A stretch of 64,000 nt of DNA, from positions 863,199-927,198 of the forward strand of contig NZ_SJPV01000001.1 in NCBI RefSeq assembly GCF_007860135.1. The letters run 5' to 3'. Below the pieces are notes generated by a model, which made no database searches, was not told the DNA's origin, and saw only the letters and a program-made list of their open reading frames with translations. Below, in pieces: positions 9,404-19,576 of the stretch (the stretch's first letter is position 1; the number at the start of each line of letters is the position of its first letter). Position numbers and translations under genes: made by a program. Origin of the DNA: Novipirellula artificiosorum (GTDB lineage Bacteria; Planctomycetota; Planctomycetia; Pirellulales; Pirellulaceae).

Positions 9404-10882
9404 TTAGGGATCCTGCTGTGGCACAAACCAATCAGGTGTGCCGAACCAGTCATGCATTTCTTTTTCAAACGGAGCGACCACCTGTTGCGGTTCTGGAAAC
9501 TCGCCCTGGTCCTGAGTTTCGACGATCCACACCGCCAGTGCGGCCCTCATCCGAAGCAGCGTCTCTCGATGTTCCGGCTTCGGCGAATCGGCTAAGTTGT
9601 GAATTTCATGAGGATCATGGACCGTGTCAAAAAGCTGCTCTTCTGCAACGCGCGGCGACATCAACTCCGCTGCGGGCCCTTGCAATTTCCCCGCCGCCAT
9701 CAGCTCACGCATCAACGGCTTGATCGGAAAACATTTCTCTTTGTAGCGGTTCAATGATGTAAAGTGGCGATCGGGATAGTAGTTGCGGATGTAGTGGTAA
9801 CGCTTGCCTCGCACGCTACGGATCCGGTTCACTGTTTCGTCGATACGGTCACGTGCTGAAAAAGCATACTGCCGTTCGGGACCAACCGCGTCACCCAGGA
9901 AAGCACGCCCCTGCATTCCCAGCGGACGGTCGATACCCGCAAAGCCAAGCGTCGTCGGGGTCACGTCAATCAGACTGATGACTTGATTGCTAACCGTCCC
10001 AGGTTTGTAGTTTGCGGGTGCCGGAAAGTCTTTGGGCCAATACACGATCATCGGCACATGCAAGCCCGTGTCGTAGCACCAGTGAATGCCACGAGGTTCG
10101 ATGCGGCCGTTGTCTCCAAAGAACAGGATCACCGTGTTGTCCGCCAGTCCATCCTCGGCTAACTGGTCCAAGATTCGTCCAATGGTCTTGTCCATTCCCG
10201 AAATGGAGTTCAAGTAGCGTGCCCACTCCTTCCTCACCAGCGGATGGTCAGGGTAATAGGGTGGCGGTGTCACGTTGTCTTCCGTGGCGATCTGCTCGTG
10301 CGTTCGCTCACCCTTCCATTCGACGCGAGGCTGCTGCCATGTCTGACGATCATAGATGTCGTACTCGGCCTCGAGAGTATTCACCTGAGCGAAGAACGGT
10401 TGGTGCTCCTTCAGATCTTCCCATCGGTTCGAATCGTAGAGCGGCCCTTCGTTGACAAAGTTCAAGTCCAACTTCCCAGAGCCTACTTCCTGGTCTCCCA
10501 CCGTCTTGATGTTTGCCGTGAAATACCCCGCCTGCTTCAGGCGGTGCGTGATTGGACGCACTCCTTCCGGCAATCGATATCCATCATCGCGATGTGACCG
10601 CATGTTGTGGGTGTCGGTCGTCGTTTGATACATACCGACAAAGAACGCGCTGCGGCTAGGCGCACAAACCGGTGAGGTGGAAAACACATGCGTGTACCGC
10701 ATTCCCCTTTCCGCCAGGCGATCGAGCACCGGCGTTTGGACATTCCTGGCGCCATAGCAGCCCAAATCGAGCTTCAGGTTCTCGCCGACAATCCAAAGGA
10801 TATTCGGCTGAGCAGCGGCGGAAAAACCGGAAATCGAAAGGGGCGTCATTGCCAGAATGGACGCAAGCAGCCAATTTTTCAT
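9404..10882 (-). CDS. Secreted type-I sulfatase, heparan-N-sulfatase-like
   Basis: A 492-aa exported sulfatase hydrolysing sulfate esters or sulfamates outside the cytoplasm. After a signal peptide comes PNILWIVGENLKLDLGCYG, then the modification motif C73-A-P-S-R, whose Cys is converted to formylglycine, and YQTTTDTHNMRSH, typical of the sulfatase group that includes N-sulfoglucosamine sulfohydrolases. Later come the metal/active-site segment VILFFGDNGRIEPRG and a normal C-terminal region (LFDTVHDPHEIHNLAD). At the first metal site the usual Asp-Asp (or Glu-Asp) pair reads Glu34-Asn35, an odd substitution. The frame is open upstream, but the ATG at 10882 with the GAGAGAGAG tract before it restores the signal peptide. 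It is divergent from the GH2-type giant. Confidence 0.92.
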   Translation of the reverse strand: MKNWLLASILAMTPLSISGFSAAAQPNILWIVGENLKLDLGCYGARNVQTPVLDRLAERGMRYTHVFSTSPVCAPSRSAFFVGMYQTTTDTHNMRSHRDDGYRLPEGVRPITHRLKQAGYFTANIKTVGDQEVGSGKLDLNFVNEGPLYDSNRWEDLKEHQPFFAQVNTLEAEYDIYDRQTWQQPRVEWKGERTHEQIATEDNVTPPPYYPDHPLVRKEWARYLNSISGMDKTIGRILDQLAEDGLADNTVILFFGDNGRIEPRGIHWCYDTGLHVPMIVYWPKDFPAPANYKPGTVSNQVISLIDVTPTTLGFAGIDRPLGMQGRAFLGDAVGPERQYAFSARDRIDETVNRIRSVRGKRYHYIRNYYPDRHFTSLNRYKEKCFPIKPLMRELMAAGKLQGPAAELMSPRVAEEQLFDTVHDPHEIHNLADSPKPEHRETLLRMRAALAVWIVETQDQGEFPEPQQVVAPFEKEMHDWFGTPDWFVPQQDP

Positions 10883-11092
10883 GTCTCTCTCTCTCAGAAT
10901 GCCCCAAGAACGTGAGGGGTGAATGGATTTGGGTCCGCAGCGAGCCGGAGCACGAAGTCGCCCCCGGTCACGATACGAGCGAACACTCAAGCATCATGTA
11001 TAATGCAGCCGTGCCGTTTGAAGAAGACATCCACGTCCCACCCCAATGGCCTCCGCTAACTCTCCCACCTCCTCCCGCCCCCAAAAGCAAGC

Positions 11093-14000
11093 ATGTTACG
11101 GCGCACCCCTGCCCTTTTCGTTATCGGTTTGATGCTATGGAGTCCCACGACGTCACAGGGACAAGCCACCCCAAACGCTTATCGATGGATCGAAGGCGAA
11201 ACGGGTAATGCCAATGGGGAAGTGAATGTGACCGGCTGGGGCAACACCGAGTTTCTGTCGGAGGGCCAGTGGTTGCATTGCAGTATCGCTCCGAACGAAG
11301 TGGACAAGCAAGTCGCCGATGAGGGACTGCTGATTCAGTATCCCTTCGAGGTAACCGACGAAGCAACGTACCAAATTTGGAGCCGGATCGGGTTCGAGTT
11401 TGCCAGATCACCCTTTGATTGGCGAATCGACGATGGCGAGTTCCAGCGAATCGAAGCGGACGAACTGACGTCCGATTTGATGGAGATCGATTTTTGGTGT
11501 GAAGTCGCATGGCTGCAGTTAGGCGAGCAGTCGCTTACCAAGGGGAAGCACCGCCTCGAGTTTCGTTTGCCAAAAACGCAAGACGAACAGGGCAAGCGGC
11601 AACGAATCCTGTTCGCGTTGGATGCCGTTTGCATCACCGCCGAGAATTTTTCGCCGAACTCAAAATACAAGCCTGACGAAGAGAGCTGTGATGACCGCGA
11701 TCGACGGGCCAGCAAACACGTTTTCAAATTCGAAGAAGGTTCGCAGCCAGGCCAGCGAGTTTCGTTGTCGCTCAAGGGGCTTTGGGAAGTTTGCCGCGAT
11801 GACGAACAGCTGCCGGGACCGGTTGCCGCGCCGATCGACTCGTTACCGACCACAACGCACTTCAAAGCGATCGAGGTCCCCGGCGACAAGAACCAACTTC
11901 GTCCCGATCTGCGGTTCGCTCATCGACTCTGGTACCGAACGCGCGTCGCGGTGCCGAAGTCCATGGCTGGCCGATCGTTCTTTTTGGACTTTCCGCAAAA
12001 CAATCTGAACACCACCGTTTATGTCAATGGAGAGCGATGTGGATTTGAAAAGAACCCGTTTGTGCATTTTCAAATCGATGTATCGAAAGCCATTCGCGTC
12101 GGCGACGTGAACGAAATTTGGGTCGGTATTCGTGATGCATACTACGGTCGTTCAGCAGATCCCAAGCGCCCCATGAAGCTGAGAAAAACGTTCAACCTTC
12201 CACCAAAATTCCTCAGCGATGGCTTTCAAGAACTTGATTATCCGATTTGGAATTGCCCGCAATCAGGCATCTTGAGCACACCTTCGCTGATCGCCGCTGG
12301 CGGAAACGTCTACACAGCGGACGTTTTTGTCAAACCCTCCGTCGCCAAGAAACGACTGGATTGCGAAGTGACCCTTCACAATCCCTCGGAACAAGACTTT
12401 GCCGGCCAGATACGCGTCGATGCAATCGAGGATCAAACCGGTCACGTTGCGCATTCATTTGCTCCGCAGCCCGTCAACGTGCAAGCTGGAAACACCTTAA
12501 CCCATGATCTGTCGAGCGATTGGGAAAACCCGGAATTGTGGTGGCCCGATTCGCCGCATTTGTACCGGTTGCGAGTGACGCTGGAAGCCGAGGGCCATCC
12601 CGTGGACGTGTCCGAAACACGTTTCGGATTCCGAGAATGGCTGCGAGCGGGAACCCAGTTCACACTCAACGGCGTTGTCTGGCACATGTGGGCCGATTTG
12701 GTTGGCGAAAAAAGCAACCCGGACGCTTGGCTGGAAGCTTACCACCGAACCCACCAACGCACGATGCGCATGTCGACGGCCGGCCAAGCATCCCATGACG
12801 CACGATGGATGGGAATGGAGCCGCACAAAGCACTGGATTTCTTTGACCAAAACGGTGTTGTCGTTCGTCGTAACACCACGCTCGACGGCGAAAAGATCGG
12901 CAGCGCGTTCAGCGAAAAAGATGCGGAAACGATCAAGCAACAGAACGGCGTCGATATCAAACTGGCGCTGATGGAGAATTGGCGTGACCAATGCGTTGCC
13001 CAGGTCAAGGGTGAACGCAATCACCCGTCGATCCAGATCTGGACGATCGAAAACGAATTTGCGTACATCAATCTGATCAATTTGCTCGGCAATTCGCCCC
13101 GAATGGACCTTTACGAACAATTGATCACCAAGACACACGACGCGGTGATGGCCGTCGATCCGACTCGTAGCGTGATGATCGACGGTGGTGGAGCGACCAA
13201 GGAGAACACGCTCGGCGTTCATGGCGATCACTATGTCGCCACGCTTGACAATCGTTATCCTGACTTGGCCTACCAACCGTTTGTCGAGGGCGGCGGGCGC
13301 GGGCGTTGGAAATGGGACCAAATGCGCCCCCGCTTCATCGGCGAGGATTGGTATGCGAACGGTATCAATCCGGCCGACTACGCGACCTGGGGGGGTGAAG
13401 TTGCGTTCCAGGGCAAAGCGGCGACCAAGGACGCGGTGGCGTTGATCTATCGCATGCTCAACGAAGGCTACCGCTGGGGTGGCCACTATGCCGCGTGGCA
13501 TTTCTGGCTCGGAAACGACGGCGGAGAGGCACAATGGGGATCGAACGTCCCGCGAGCAGCCTTCGTTCGCCAATGGGATTGGACGTTCGGTTCCAATCAA
13601 AAGGTGAATCGCACCTTCGGTCTCTTTAACGACACGCAGTATGCCGACCCCATCACGTTCACTCGGCAGTTGCTGATGGATGGAGTCGACGTCGCTGCAA
13701 AATCCTCGACGCATCATGTTGCTCCTGGGACGGCCGAAAAATTTGACGACACACTCACGATACCGAAAGTAACCCAGCGTCAGGAAGCGAAGTTGCAACT
13801 GGCGTTGACGGTTGACGACAAGCTTGTGTTTCAGGACACCAAGGCCGTTTCCATTTTGCCCACGGTCAGCGCCGAGGGAATCGAACCTGGGATGCTGGCC
13901 GTTTGGGATCCCGGTGGAGAAACAACCGAGTTTCTTCGTGGGGTTGGTGTCGATTTCTTGGCGATGGATTCGTTTGACCAGATGCCTGACGAAGTCAAAG

Positions 14001-16195
14001 TCCTGCTAATCGGACGAGATGCCATCGACGAATCCGACTGCACGTCAACGAAGCTTTCTGTACTCGCAGCGCGAGGTCACGCGGTGGTGGTCTTGGATCA
14101 ATCACATCCGCTGAAGTACCAAGCCATCCCCGCCGAAATGAAACTCGCACCGGCGACGAAACTAGATTCGTTCGACAACGAGATCGTCACCCACAACGGT
14201 ACGACCGCGTTCATCGAAGTCGCGACGCATCCAGCCCTGGCAGGTCTCCTCGACAAAGACTTCTTCACCTGGGGCCCCGACCATCTGGTATTCCGAAATG
14301 CCTACCTGAAACCAACTCGTGGTGCCAAGAGCTTGATCCAGTGCGGCCCGCGATTGGAATACAGCGCTTTAGTGGAATTACCGGTCGGTCAGGGCGTGAT
14401 GTTCTTGAGTCAATTGGATGCTGGCTCGAAGCTGAAACACAATGTTGTCGCGCAGCACGTGGTGATGAACCTCCTTCGTGCAGCAAGAGACTATCGATTG
14501 GAGTACGCAGAGGTTGCGTCTGCGATTGCCGACGAGGGCTTGTCGGAAGCTGTCGCAGCGATTGGGCTGCAGCATGCAAATGTGGCCGATGCCCAAGCCG
14601 CGATTTCCGACCCGCAGAAGAAGATTGCCCTTGTTTCGGCGACCCCTGAATCACTCAAACAACTCGCGGCCCACCCTGAAGCTTTGAAGTCGTTTTGGAC
14701 ATCCGGAGGCACCATCGTTTTGTGTGGGCTCACGCCCGAGGGTCTCAAGGATTTCAATCGCATCGTCGGTGTCGAACACCAAATTCGCCCGTTCGTCTGC
14801 GAACGCGTCACGTTTCCAACCGTTCGCCATCCGCTGACCTCCGGGATCACCAGCGGGGACATCGTGATGCTCTCGGGCAAACGCGTTTTCGGCTGGACCA
14901 AAGATGAATACCTCTCCTCGGACGTTTTTTCCTACGTGGTTGATTTGGATGAACTCTCCTCCTTCGCCAAAAGCAACTTCTTCGCAATGGACAAAATCAC
15001 CAACGGCTTTGTTGGGGCAGATGGGTGGCCTCAAATCATTGATTTCGAGTACCCCAAAGACGGATCCCCTTACGAATTCCGCATGGATTTGGGCCAATCG
15101 GAAACGGTGGTCAGCTACACGCACGATCCATCATTGAACTACAACCCAACCACCAAAATCGCACTACAGTTTGACGGCAAAGACCGAGTGGAATTTGACC
15201 TGGATGGATCAGGAGAGGCTCAAACCTTCCAAATTGAACCGCCACGAAAAACAGAACGTGTCGTTGTGCAATTGGTCGCGCAAGACTTTGATCCCACAAA
15301 ACGCCCTTTAATTGGAATCGATAACATCCAACTGAACGTCCAACGTTCCGCAAATTGGACCTCGACGGTCAAGCCGATGCTGAATCTCGGCGGCTTGGTT
15401 CAATACGCCAAAGGCGACGGGGGTGTGGTTTTGTGCAATTTGAAATTTCTCGCTAACGAAACCGTGCCAATCAACCAAGTCAAGAAACGAGCGATTCTTG
15501 CTGCGGTCCTGCGAAACCTAAAGGCTCCCTTCTCCGGCGGAGCAACCGTGATCGCCGGCAGCGATCTTGTTTGTAACCCACTCGATCTTCACACCAAAGC
15601 GACAACGTTTAAAGACGAACGTGGTTGGTACGGTAACAAGAAATTCACGTTCAAATCCTTGCCGTCTGGCAAGCATGAACTCGCCGGTGTGACCTACAAC
15701 ATCTACGACATGCCGACCTCGCCGGTGCCCGAAGTGATCATGCTCGGTGGCGATCGAATTCCGCAAAATCTGCCGTTGGAAGTCAATGGCATTCCGGCGA
15801 ACTGCCAAGCCGAGGCATTGTTCTTCCTGCATACGGCTCGCGTCGATCGGCGGTTAAGTGACCGCGAAAAGAAAGCCGGCAAGCAATTGGAGATTTGTCG
15901 CTATGTCATCCACTACGAAGATGGAAGCAGCGAAACGATTCCGGTGATCAGCGGAATCCACATTGACGATTACCGACAAAGCAAGCCTGGTTCGTTACCC
16001 GCTGCCCAATTAGCGTGGTCGGCGCCTTATGAAAATTCCGATCAGTCGGCGGCATTGTTTGCGATGCAGTGGAACAATCCACATCCGGGTAGACGGATTG
16101 CAACCATCGACATGCGTTACGGCAGCGAAGAGCGGGCCGGAGTGCCCTGTTTGATCGCAGTGACTGCGGTGACGGTGCCCCCGCACGCCCCATGA
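11093..16195 (+). CDS. Giant secreted GH2-type glycoside hydrolase (1700 aa)
   Basis: Secreted enzyme (signal peptide ending near SQGQA) predicted to act on a beta-linked polysaccharide. Residues ~25-190 look like a carbohydrate-binding jelly roll (WIEGETGNANG, FDWRIDDGEF). Residues ~225-380 are the GH2 sugar-binding domain (LWYRTRVAVPKSMAGRSFF, TTVYVNGERCGF). An Ig-like domain follows (ELWWPDSPHLYRLRV), then a TIM-barrel region with the acid/base pair N654-E655 in WTIENEF and a candidate nucleophile E751 in RFIGEDWY. Residues ~880-1700 hold segments resembling class-I glutamine-amidotransferase/ThuA-like folds (VLLIGRDAIDE, IALVSATPESLKQL) and beta-sandwich sequence. Usual GH2 enzymes are 600-1100 aa, so about 600 residues are unexplained. 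The sulfatase at 9404 is divergent from it. Confidence 0.85.
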   Translation: MLRRTPALFVIGLMLWSPTTSQGQATPNAYRWIEGETGNANGEVNVTGWGNTEFLSEGQWLHCSIAPNEVDKQVADEGLLIQYPFEVTDEATYQIWSRIGFEFARSPFDWRIDDGEFQRIEADELTSDLMEIDFWCEVAWLQLGEQSLTKGKHRLEFRLPKTQDEQGKRQRILFALDAVCITAENFSPNSKYKPDEESCDDRDRRASKHVFKFEEGSQPGQRVSLSLKGLWEVCRDDEQLPGPVAAPIDSLPTTTHFKAIEVPGDKNQLRPDLRFAHRLWYRTRVAVPKSMAGRSFFLDFPQNNLNTTVYVNGERCGFEKNPFVHFQIDVSKAIRVGDVNEIWVGIRDAYYGRSADPKRPMKLRKTFNLPPKFLSDGFQELDYPIWNCPQSGILSTPSLIAAGGNVYTADVFVKPSVAKKRLDCEVTLHNPSEQDFAGQIRVDAIEDQTGHVAHSFAPQPVNVQAGNTLTHDLSSDWENPELWWPDSPHLYRLRVTLEAEGHPVDVSETRFGFREWLRAGTQFTLNGVVWHMWADLVGEKSNPDAWLEAYHRTHQRTMRMSTAGQASHDARWMGMEPHKALDFFDQNGVVVRRNTTLDGEKIGSAFSEKDAETIKQQNGVDIKLALMENWRDQCVAQVKGERNHPSIQIWTIENEFAYINLINLLGNSPRMDLYEQLITKTHDAVMAVDPTRSVMIDGGGATKENTLGVHGDHYVATLDNRYPDLAYQPFVEGGGRGRWKWDQMRPRFIGEDWYANGINPADYATWGGEVAFQGKAATKDAVALIYRMLNEGYRWGGHYAAWHFWLGNDGGEAQWGSNVPRAAFVRQWDWTFGSNQKVNRTFGLFNDTQYADPITFTRQLLMDGVDVAAKSSTHHVAPGTAEKFDDTLTIPKVTQRQEAKLQLALTVDDKLVFQDTKAVSILPTVSAEGIEPGMLAVWDPGGETTEFLRGVGVDFLAMDSFDQMPDEVKVLLIGRDAIDESDCTSTKLSVLAARGHAVVVLDQSHPLKYQAIPAEMKLAPATKLDSFDNEIVTHNGTTAFIEVATHPALAGLLDKDFFTWGPDHLVFRNAYLKPTRGAKSLIQCGPRLEYSALVELPVGQGVMFLSQLDAGSKLKHNVVAQHVVMNLLRAARDYRLEYAEVASAIADEGLSEAVAAIGLQHANVADAQAAISDPQKKIALVSATPESLKQLAAHPEALKSFWTSGGTIVLCGLTPEGLKDFNRIVGVEHQIRPFVCERVTFPTVRHPLTSGITSGDIVMLSGKRVFGWTKDEYLSSDVFSYVVDLDELSSFAKSNFFAMDKITNGFVGADGWPQIIDFEYPKDGSPYEFRMDLGQSETVVSYTHDPSLNYNPTTKIALQFDGKDRVEFDLDGSGEAQTFQIEPPRKTERVVVQLVAQDFDPTKRPLIGIDNIQLNVQRSANWTSTVKPMLNLGGLVQYAKGDGGVVLCNLKFLANETVPINQVKKRAILAAVLRNLKAPFSGGATVIAGSDLVCNPLDLHTKATTFKDERGWYGNKKFTFKSLPSGKHELAGVTYNIYDMPTSPVPEVIMLGGDRIPQNLPLEVNGIPANCQAEALFFLHTARVDRRLSDREKKAGKQLEICRYVIHYEDGSSETIPVISGIHIDDYRQSKPGSLPAAQLAWSAPYENSDQSAALFAMQWNNPHPGRRIATIDMRYGSEERAGVPCLIAVTAVTVPPHAP

Positions 16196-16419
16196 CGGCG
16201 TCTCGCAAGACGTCGCTGGATCGACCCGCGACGGCGAGGAACCTAACCATGCTTGGCGGTCCAACACCGGGTGGGGTCGAGCCGCTGCAGATCAACACTT
16301 GCCTTGCCCCTTAAAATTATTTGGATGGCACAAGAAATGCAGAAGTGTTGGGGATTGCTGCTGTACCTGCTCTCGGTCCTACCTCCATCCGTCCTCCGCA
16401 ACATTTTCCGTAAACCACA

Positions 16420-17838
16420 ATGACTTCGATCCATTCTACCGTATCGTCTCCCTTTCCCTCATCCAAGCGAGAGTGTCGACCAAACATGGCCCCTTCTTCA
16501 CTGTTTGGCGATTTGAAGCCTTGGCCACGCCCCCGCGTGACGCTGCTGCTTACGATCTGTATCGCCATTGCGTCGGGCGCGAGTGCCTATCTGTCCTGGA
16601 GCGCTTTGACTTCGTCACCGATCGCCGGTTGCGGCAATGGCGAGTGGTTTGACTGTGGACATGTTACCAGTAGCCAGTGGTCACTGTGGCTCGGTGTCCC
16701 AGTGAGCGTATTAGCACTGGGGTTGTATGTGACACTAACGCTCGGTTTGGTCGCCGGCGCCAGCGGTCGATTCAATTCAAAGGTTCGCCAAATGGGATGG
16801 GCCATCGTCACGACCGCCGCGCTCGCGGCGGGGATCACGGCGGTTTGGTTTATCGCACTCCAGCTTTTCGTACTCGAACACATCTGTGTCTACTGCATGA
16901 TCGCTCATGCGTGCGGCCTTGTCATCGCCGTGACCATGCTGGTGGCTAGTCCGTTTCAAGCCAAAACGATGGTGACAATGTCGGGGCTTGGTTTCGTTGG
17001 ATTTGCGGTCTTGGCTGTTGGCCAGCTGTTTACCGAGCCGCCCGAAACATTTCGGATCGAACGTTTTGATAGTCCCGCTGTTCCCGAAACGGAGCTGTTT
17101 GAGTTCGATCCACCAGCGACCGACGACGAGGGCTTGTTTGAAGCGCCGATGATAGGCATGAGCATTGGTAAAGTAACGCGGTGGATGGCCGCTTGGCCGG
17201 GGCTGATGACCAGCGGCGTTTTGGTGCTGCAGGAGGGTGGCGAAGAGAAACCGGAGCAACGCGTCGCAGCGGTTCATGGCGGGACCATCCGGTTGGCGGT
17301 GGCACAGTGGCCGCATAGCGGTCCCGAAGATGCCAAGTATGTCTTTGTGGAGCTATTTGACTACTGTTGCTCGCATTGTCGCCACACTCATAAGGCCATT
17401 TCCGGGGCCAAAGAAGCATTGTCGGGTCAATTGGCGGTCATCTGCCTTCCGGTACCTCTGAACTCGGCATGCAATCCTACCGTGCGGGTCACGAACGCAA
17501 CGTATAACGAATCGTGCCAATTGTCGACATTGGCCGTTGCCGTTTGGCGAGTCGACAGCGATCGCTTTTCGGATTTCCACAACTGGATGTTCGAAGGCGA
17601 CGAGATTCCGAGTTTTGCAGCAGCGAAGGCGAAAGCGGAAACCATCGTGGATGCGGAAAAGCTGAAAACAGAATTAGCCTCGGGAGTCCCTGACAAGTAC
17701 ATCGCCAAACACATTGAGATTTACCGGCGAGTCGGCGAGGGGACGATTCCCAAACTGATGTTCCCGCAAACGAGCGTTGTCGGCGAATTCTCATCGGTGG
17801 AGGGATTGGTCGACCTGATTCGGCGAGAATCGAAGTAG
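16420..17838 (+). CDS. VKOR-DsbA fusion, disulfide bond formation
   Basis: Membrane protein, 472 aa, joining a vitamin K epoxide reductase domain to a thioredoxin-like domain. The VKOR half has about five hydrophobic segments, loop cysteines C71 and C79 (AGCGNGEWFDCGH) and the quinone-side pair C156-V-Y-C159 in HICVYCMIAH. The C-terminal half, outside the membrane, carries C317-S-H-C320 in DYCCSHCRHTHK and the late PKLMFPQTSVVGEF with the cis-Pro region. Known VKOR fusions oxidise the fused Trx domain, which then introduces disulfides into exported proteins; electrons go to quinone. This may serve the Cys-containing exported proteins nearby. A second ATG at 16486 (MAPSSLFGD) is an alternative start. 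Confidence 0.92.
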   Translation: MTSIHSTVSSPFPSSKRECRPNMAPSSLFGDLKPWPRPRVTLLLTICIAIASGASAYLSWSALTSSPIAGCGNGEWFDCGHVTSSQWSLWLGVPVSVLALGLYVTLTLGLVAGASGRFNSKVRQMGWAIVTTAALAAGITAVWFIALQLFVLEHICVYCMIAHACGLVIAVTMLVASPFQAKTMVTMSGLGFVGFAVLAVGQLFTEPPETFRIERFDSPAVPETELFEFDPPATDDEGLFEAPMIGMSIGKVTRWMAAWPGLMTSGVLVLQEGGEEKPEQRVAAVHGGTIRLAVAQWPHSGPEDAKYVFVELFDYCCSHCRHTHKAISGAKEALSGQLAVICLPVPLNSACNPTVRVTNATYNESCQLSTLAVAVWRVDSDRFSDFHNWMFEGDEIPSFAAAKAKAETIVDAEKLKTELASGVPDKYIAKHIEIYRRVGEGTIPKLMFPQTSVVGEFSSVEGLVDLIRRESK

Positions 17839-17917
17839 ACACGTCCAAACCGTCGACTCCGACCCTCGGCTTCCGCCCCCTCCGAGTGAGGCGTTGTTCC
17901 CAACCGCCTGCAAGACG

Positions 17918-19564
17918 TTACTCCGACGGAGGTTGATTTCCCCTCCATCCCGCGCGAAATTGCTTCAGTAGCTCTGCGACCAAGGCTGGGTACTGAGCTG
18001 CCACGTTGCGAGTTTCCATTGGGTCGACGTGGTGGTCGTAGAGTTCAACGAACAGTGGCTCGACCTCGGGGTGCTTTGTGTCCTTCCAGACCACGATCCG
18101 GTAGCGGTCGGTTCGCATCGCGTAGCCCATCAGATCGTCTTCGAACAGCTCTCGATCCCACTTGTCTCCCATCTGTTTCTTGATGCGTTTTTCGACCTCC
18201 GTCAGTAGTGGACCGAAGAACGTTTCACGCATCGCTGGGCGAAGCGGAAACGCAGCCCACTCTCGTAGCGCAGGGCTTGGGAATTGACTGAAGGCTGCTG
18301 TCTCCCAATCCCGGGATGGATCCACGATCAACGGTTGGAAGCTCGTCCCTTCTAAATGAGCGGGTGGCTCGATTCCCGCCAGATCACACAGCGTCGGGTA
18401 CATGTCGACGAGTTCGACCAAGGCGTCCGTCGTCTTTCCACGCGTTGCCGCGGGCATACTGGGTGTCCAAATCATCATCGGAACGCGTGTGCCGATTTCA
18501 TAGTTGGTCGCTTTGCACCAGATTCCCATTTCGCCAAGGTGGAAACCATGATCGCTCCACAGCAGGATAATCGTGTTGTCTCGCTCGCCGGATTCCTCCA
18601 ATGCCGCGATCATCCGGCCAATCTGGGCATCGACGTAGCTGACACAAGCCAGATAGGCATGCTTCAGCGTGCGTGCGAGGTCGGGATCGAGGTCGCCGAT
18701 TTTTGGGATACCGCTACGGACGCGCAATTCGAATGATGGATGAAGTCCCACCGCGGCGCCCTCCCGTGGCCCTGACGTTTGCGTGGCCATGGGAATCTGC
18801 TCGCGGTCGTAAAGATCCCAATAGCGCTGCGGTGCGATCCAGTTGAGGTGGGGTTTACTAAACCCCAGCGCGAGGAAGAACGGCTTGTCCCCTTCGGCAA
18901 CCATCTCTTGCATCGCCATAATTGCGAGATCGGTGTTATGGCCATCGATGTAGGTATTATCCGGAACATCCGCACACTCGTAAGCTGGCCCTACCGCGAG
19001 GCCATACTTTGCCACCTCACCGTACTTGGCGAACATCTTCTCGCGAGCTTCCTGCTGGATCGCTACGTTCTCGGGAAGGGCAAAACTACTTCGATTTGCG
19101 TTGCGGCGCCCCACGGTTTGTTTCGCCGTAAATCTCCGATTCCAGGATCCCTCGTCATTGTCACCATGATGGAAGATCTTTCCGAAATTGACGGTGTCGT
19201 ATCCATGCTGCGCAAAGACTTGCGGCAACGTCAGGATGTCAGGATTCAACTCGCGAATCTTGACATAGTTGTGAGTGATCCCGTTGGTATCGGGACGAGT
19301 CCCGGTCATGAGACTCGCTCGCGATGGCCCACAAATCGCTTGTTGGCAATAGGCGCGATTAAAAAGGAGGCCTTGTTTCGCCAAAGCGTCGATGTTCGGC
19401 GTCACCGCAATTTCGGATCCGTAGCATCCCAACTCAGGGCGCAAGTCATCGATTCCTAGAAACAGGATGTTTGGGTGGTCGGAGGTTTCGCCACGAACCT
19501 CGCGAGTCGCTGTGCTGCAACAAGCGAAAGCGACCAGAATCACCAGCGGAGAAAGAGGCTTCAT
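17918..19564 (-). CDS. Secreted sulfatase, iduronate-2-sulfatase-like
   Basis: A 548-aa sulfatase with a signal peptide. The first metal site is D39-D40 in NILFLGIDDLRPELGCYG, and the formylglycine motif is C78-G-P-S-R. NFGKIFHHGDND and IILLWSDHGFHLGEMG are typical of the iduronate-2-sulfatase-like group. It is the last gene of the leftward train: its ATG is 12 bases after the kdgK stop, so the sulfatase is probably co-transcribed with the catabolic enzymes under the same regulator. A plausible role is removing 2-O- or similar sulfate from an oligosaccharide before uptake. Exact position specificity cannot be read from sequence. Confidence 0.93.
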   Translation of the reverse strand: MKPLSPLVILVAFACCSTATREVRGETSDHPNILFLGIDDLRPELGCYGSEIAVTPNIDALAKQGLLFNRAYCQQAICGPSRASLMTGTRPDTNGITHNYVKIRELNPDILTLPQVFAQHGYDTVNFGKIFHHGDNDEGSWNRRFTAKQTVGRRNANRSSFALPENVAIQQEAREKMFAKYGEVAKYGLAVGPAYECADVPDNTYIDGHNTDLAIMAMQEMVAEGDKPFFLALGFSKPHLNWIAPQRYWDLYDREQIPMATQTSGPREGAAVGLHPSFELRVRSGIPKIGDLDPDLARTLKHAYLACVSYVDAQIGRMIAALEESGERDNTIILLWSDHGFHLGEMGIWCKATNYEIGTRVPMMIWTPSMPAATRGKTTDALVELVDMYPTLCDLAGIEPPAHLEGTSFQPLIVDPSRDWETAAFSQFPSPALREWAAFPLRPAMRETFFGPLLTEVEKRIKKQMGDKWDRELFEDDLMGYAMRTDRYRIVVWKDTKHPEVEPLFVELYDHHVDPMETRNVAAQYPALVAELLKQFRAGWRGNQPPSE

Positions 19565-19576
19565 GATACTTCGTTC

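Noticed and set aside
12497..13798. 433-codon minus-strand frame inside the GH2-type gene
   Set aside because: Antisense shadow of a high-GC coding region; the sense strand carries clear GH2 motifs including N654-E655.
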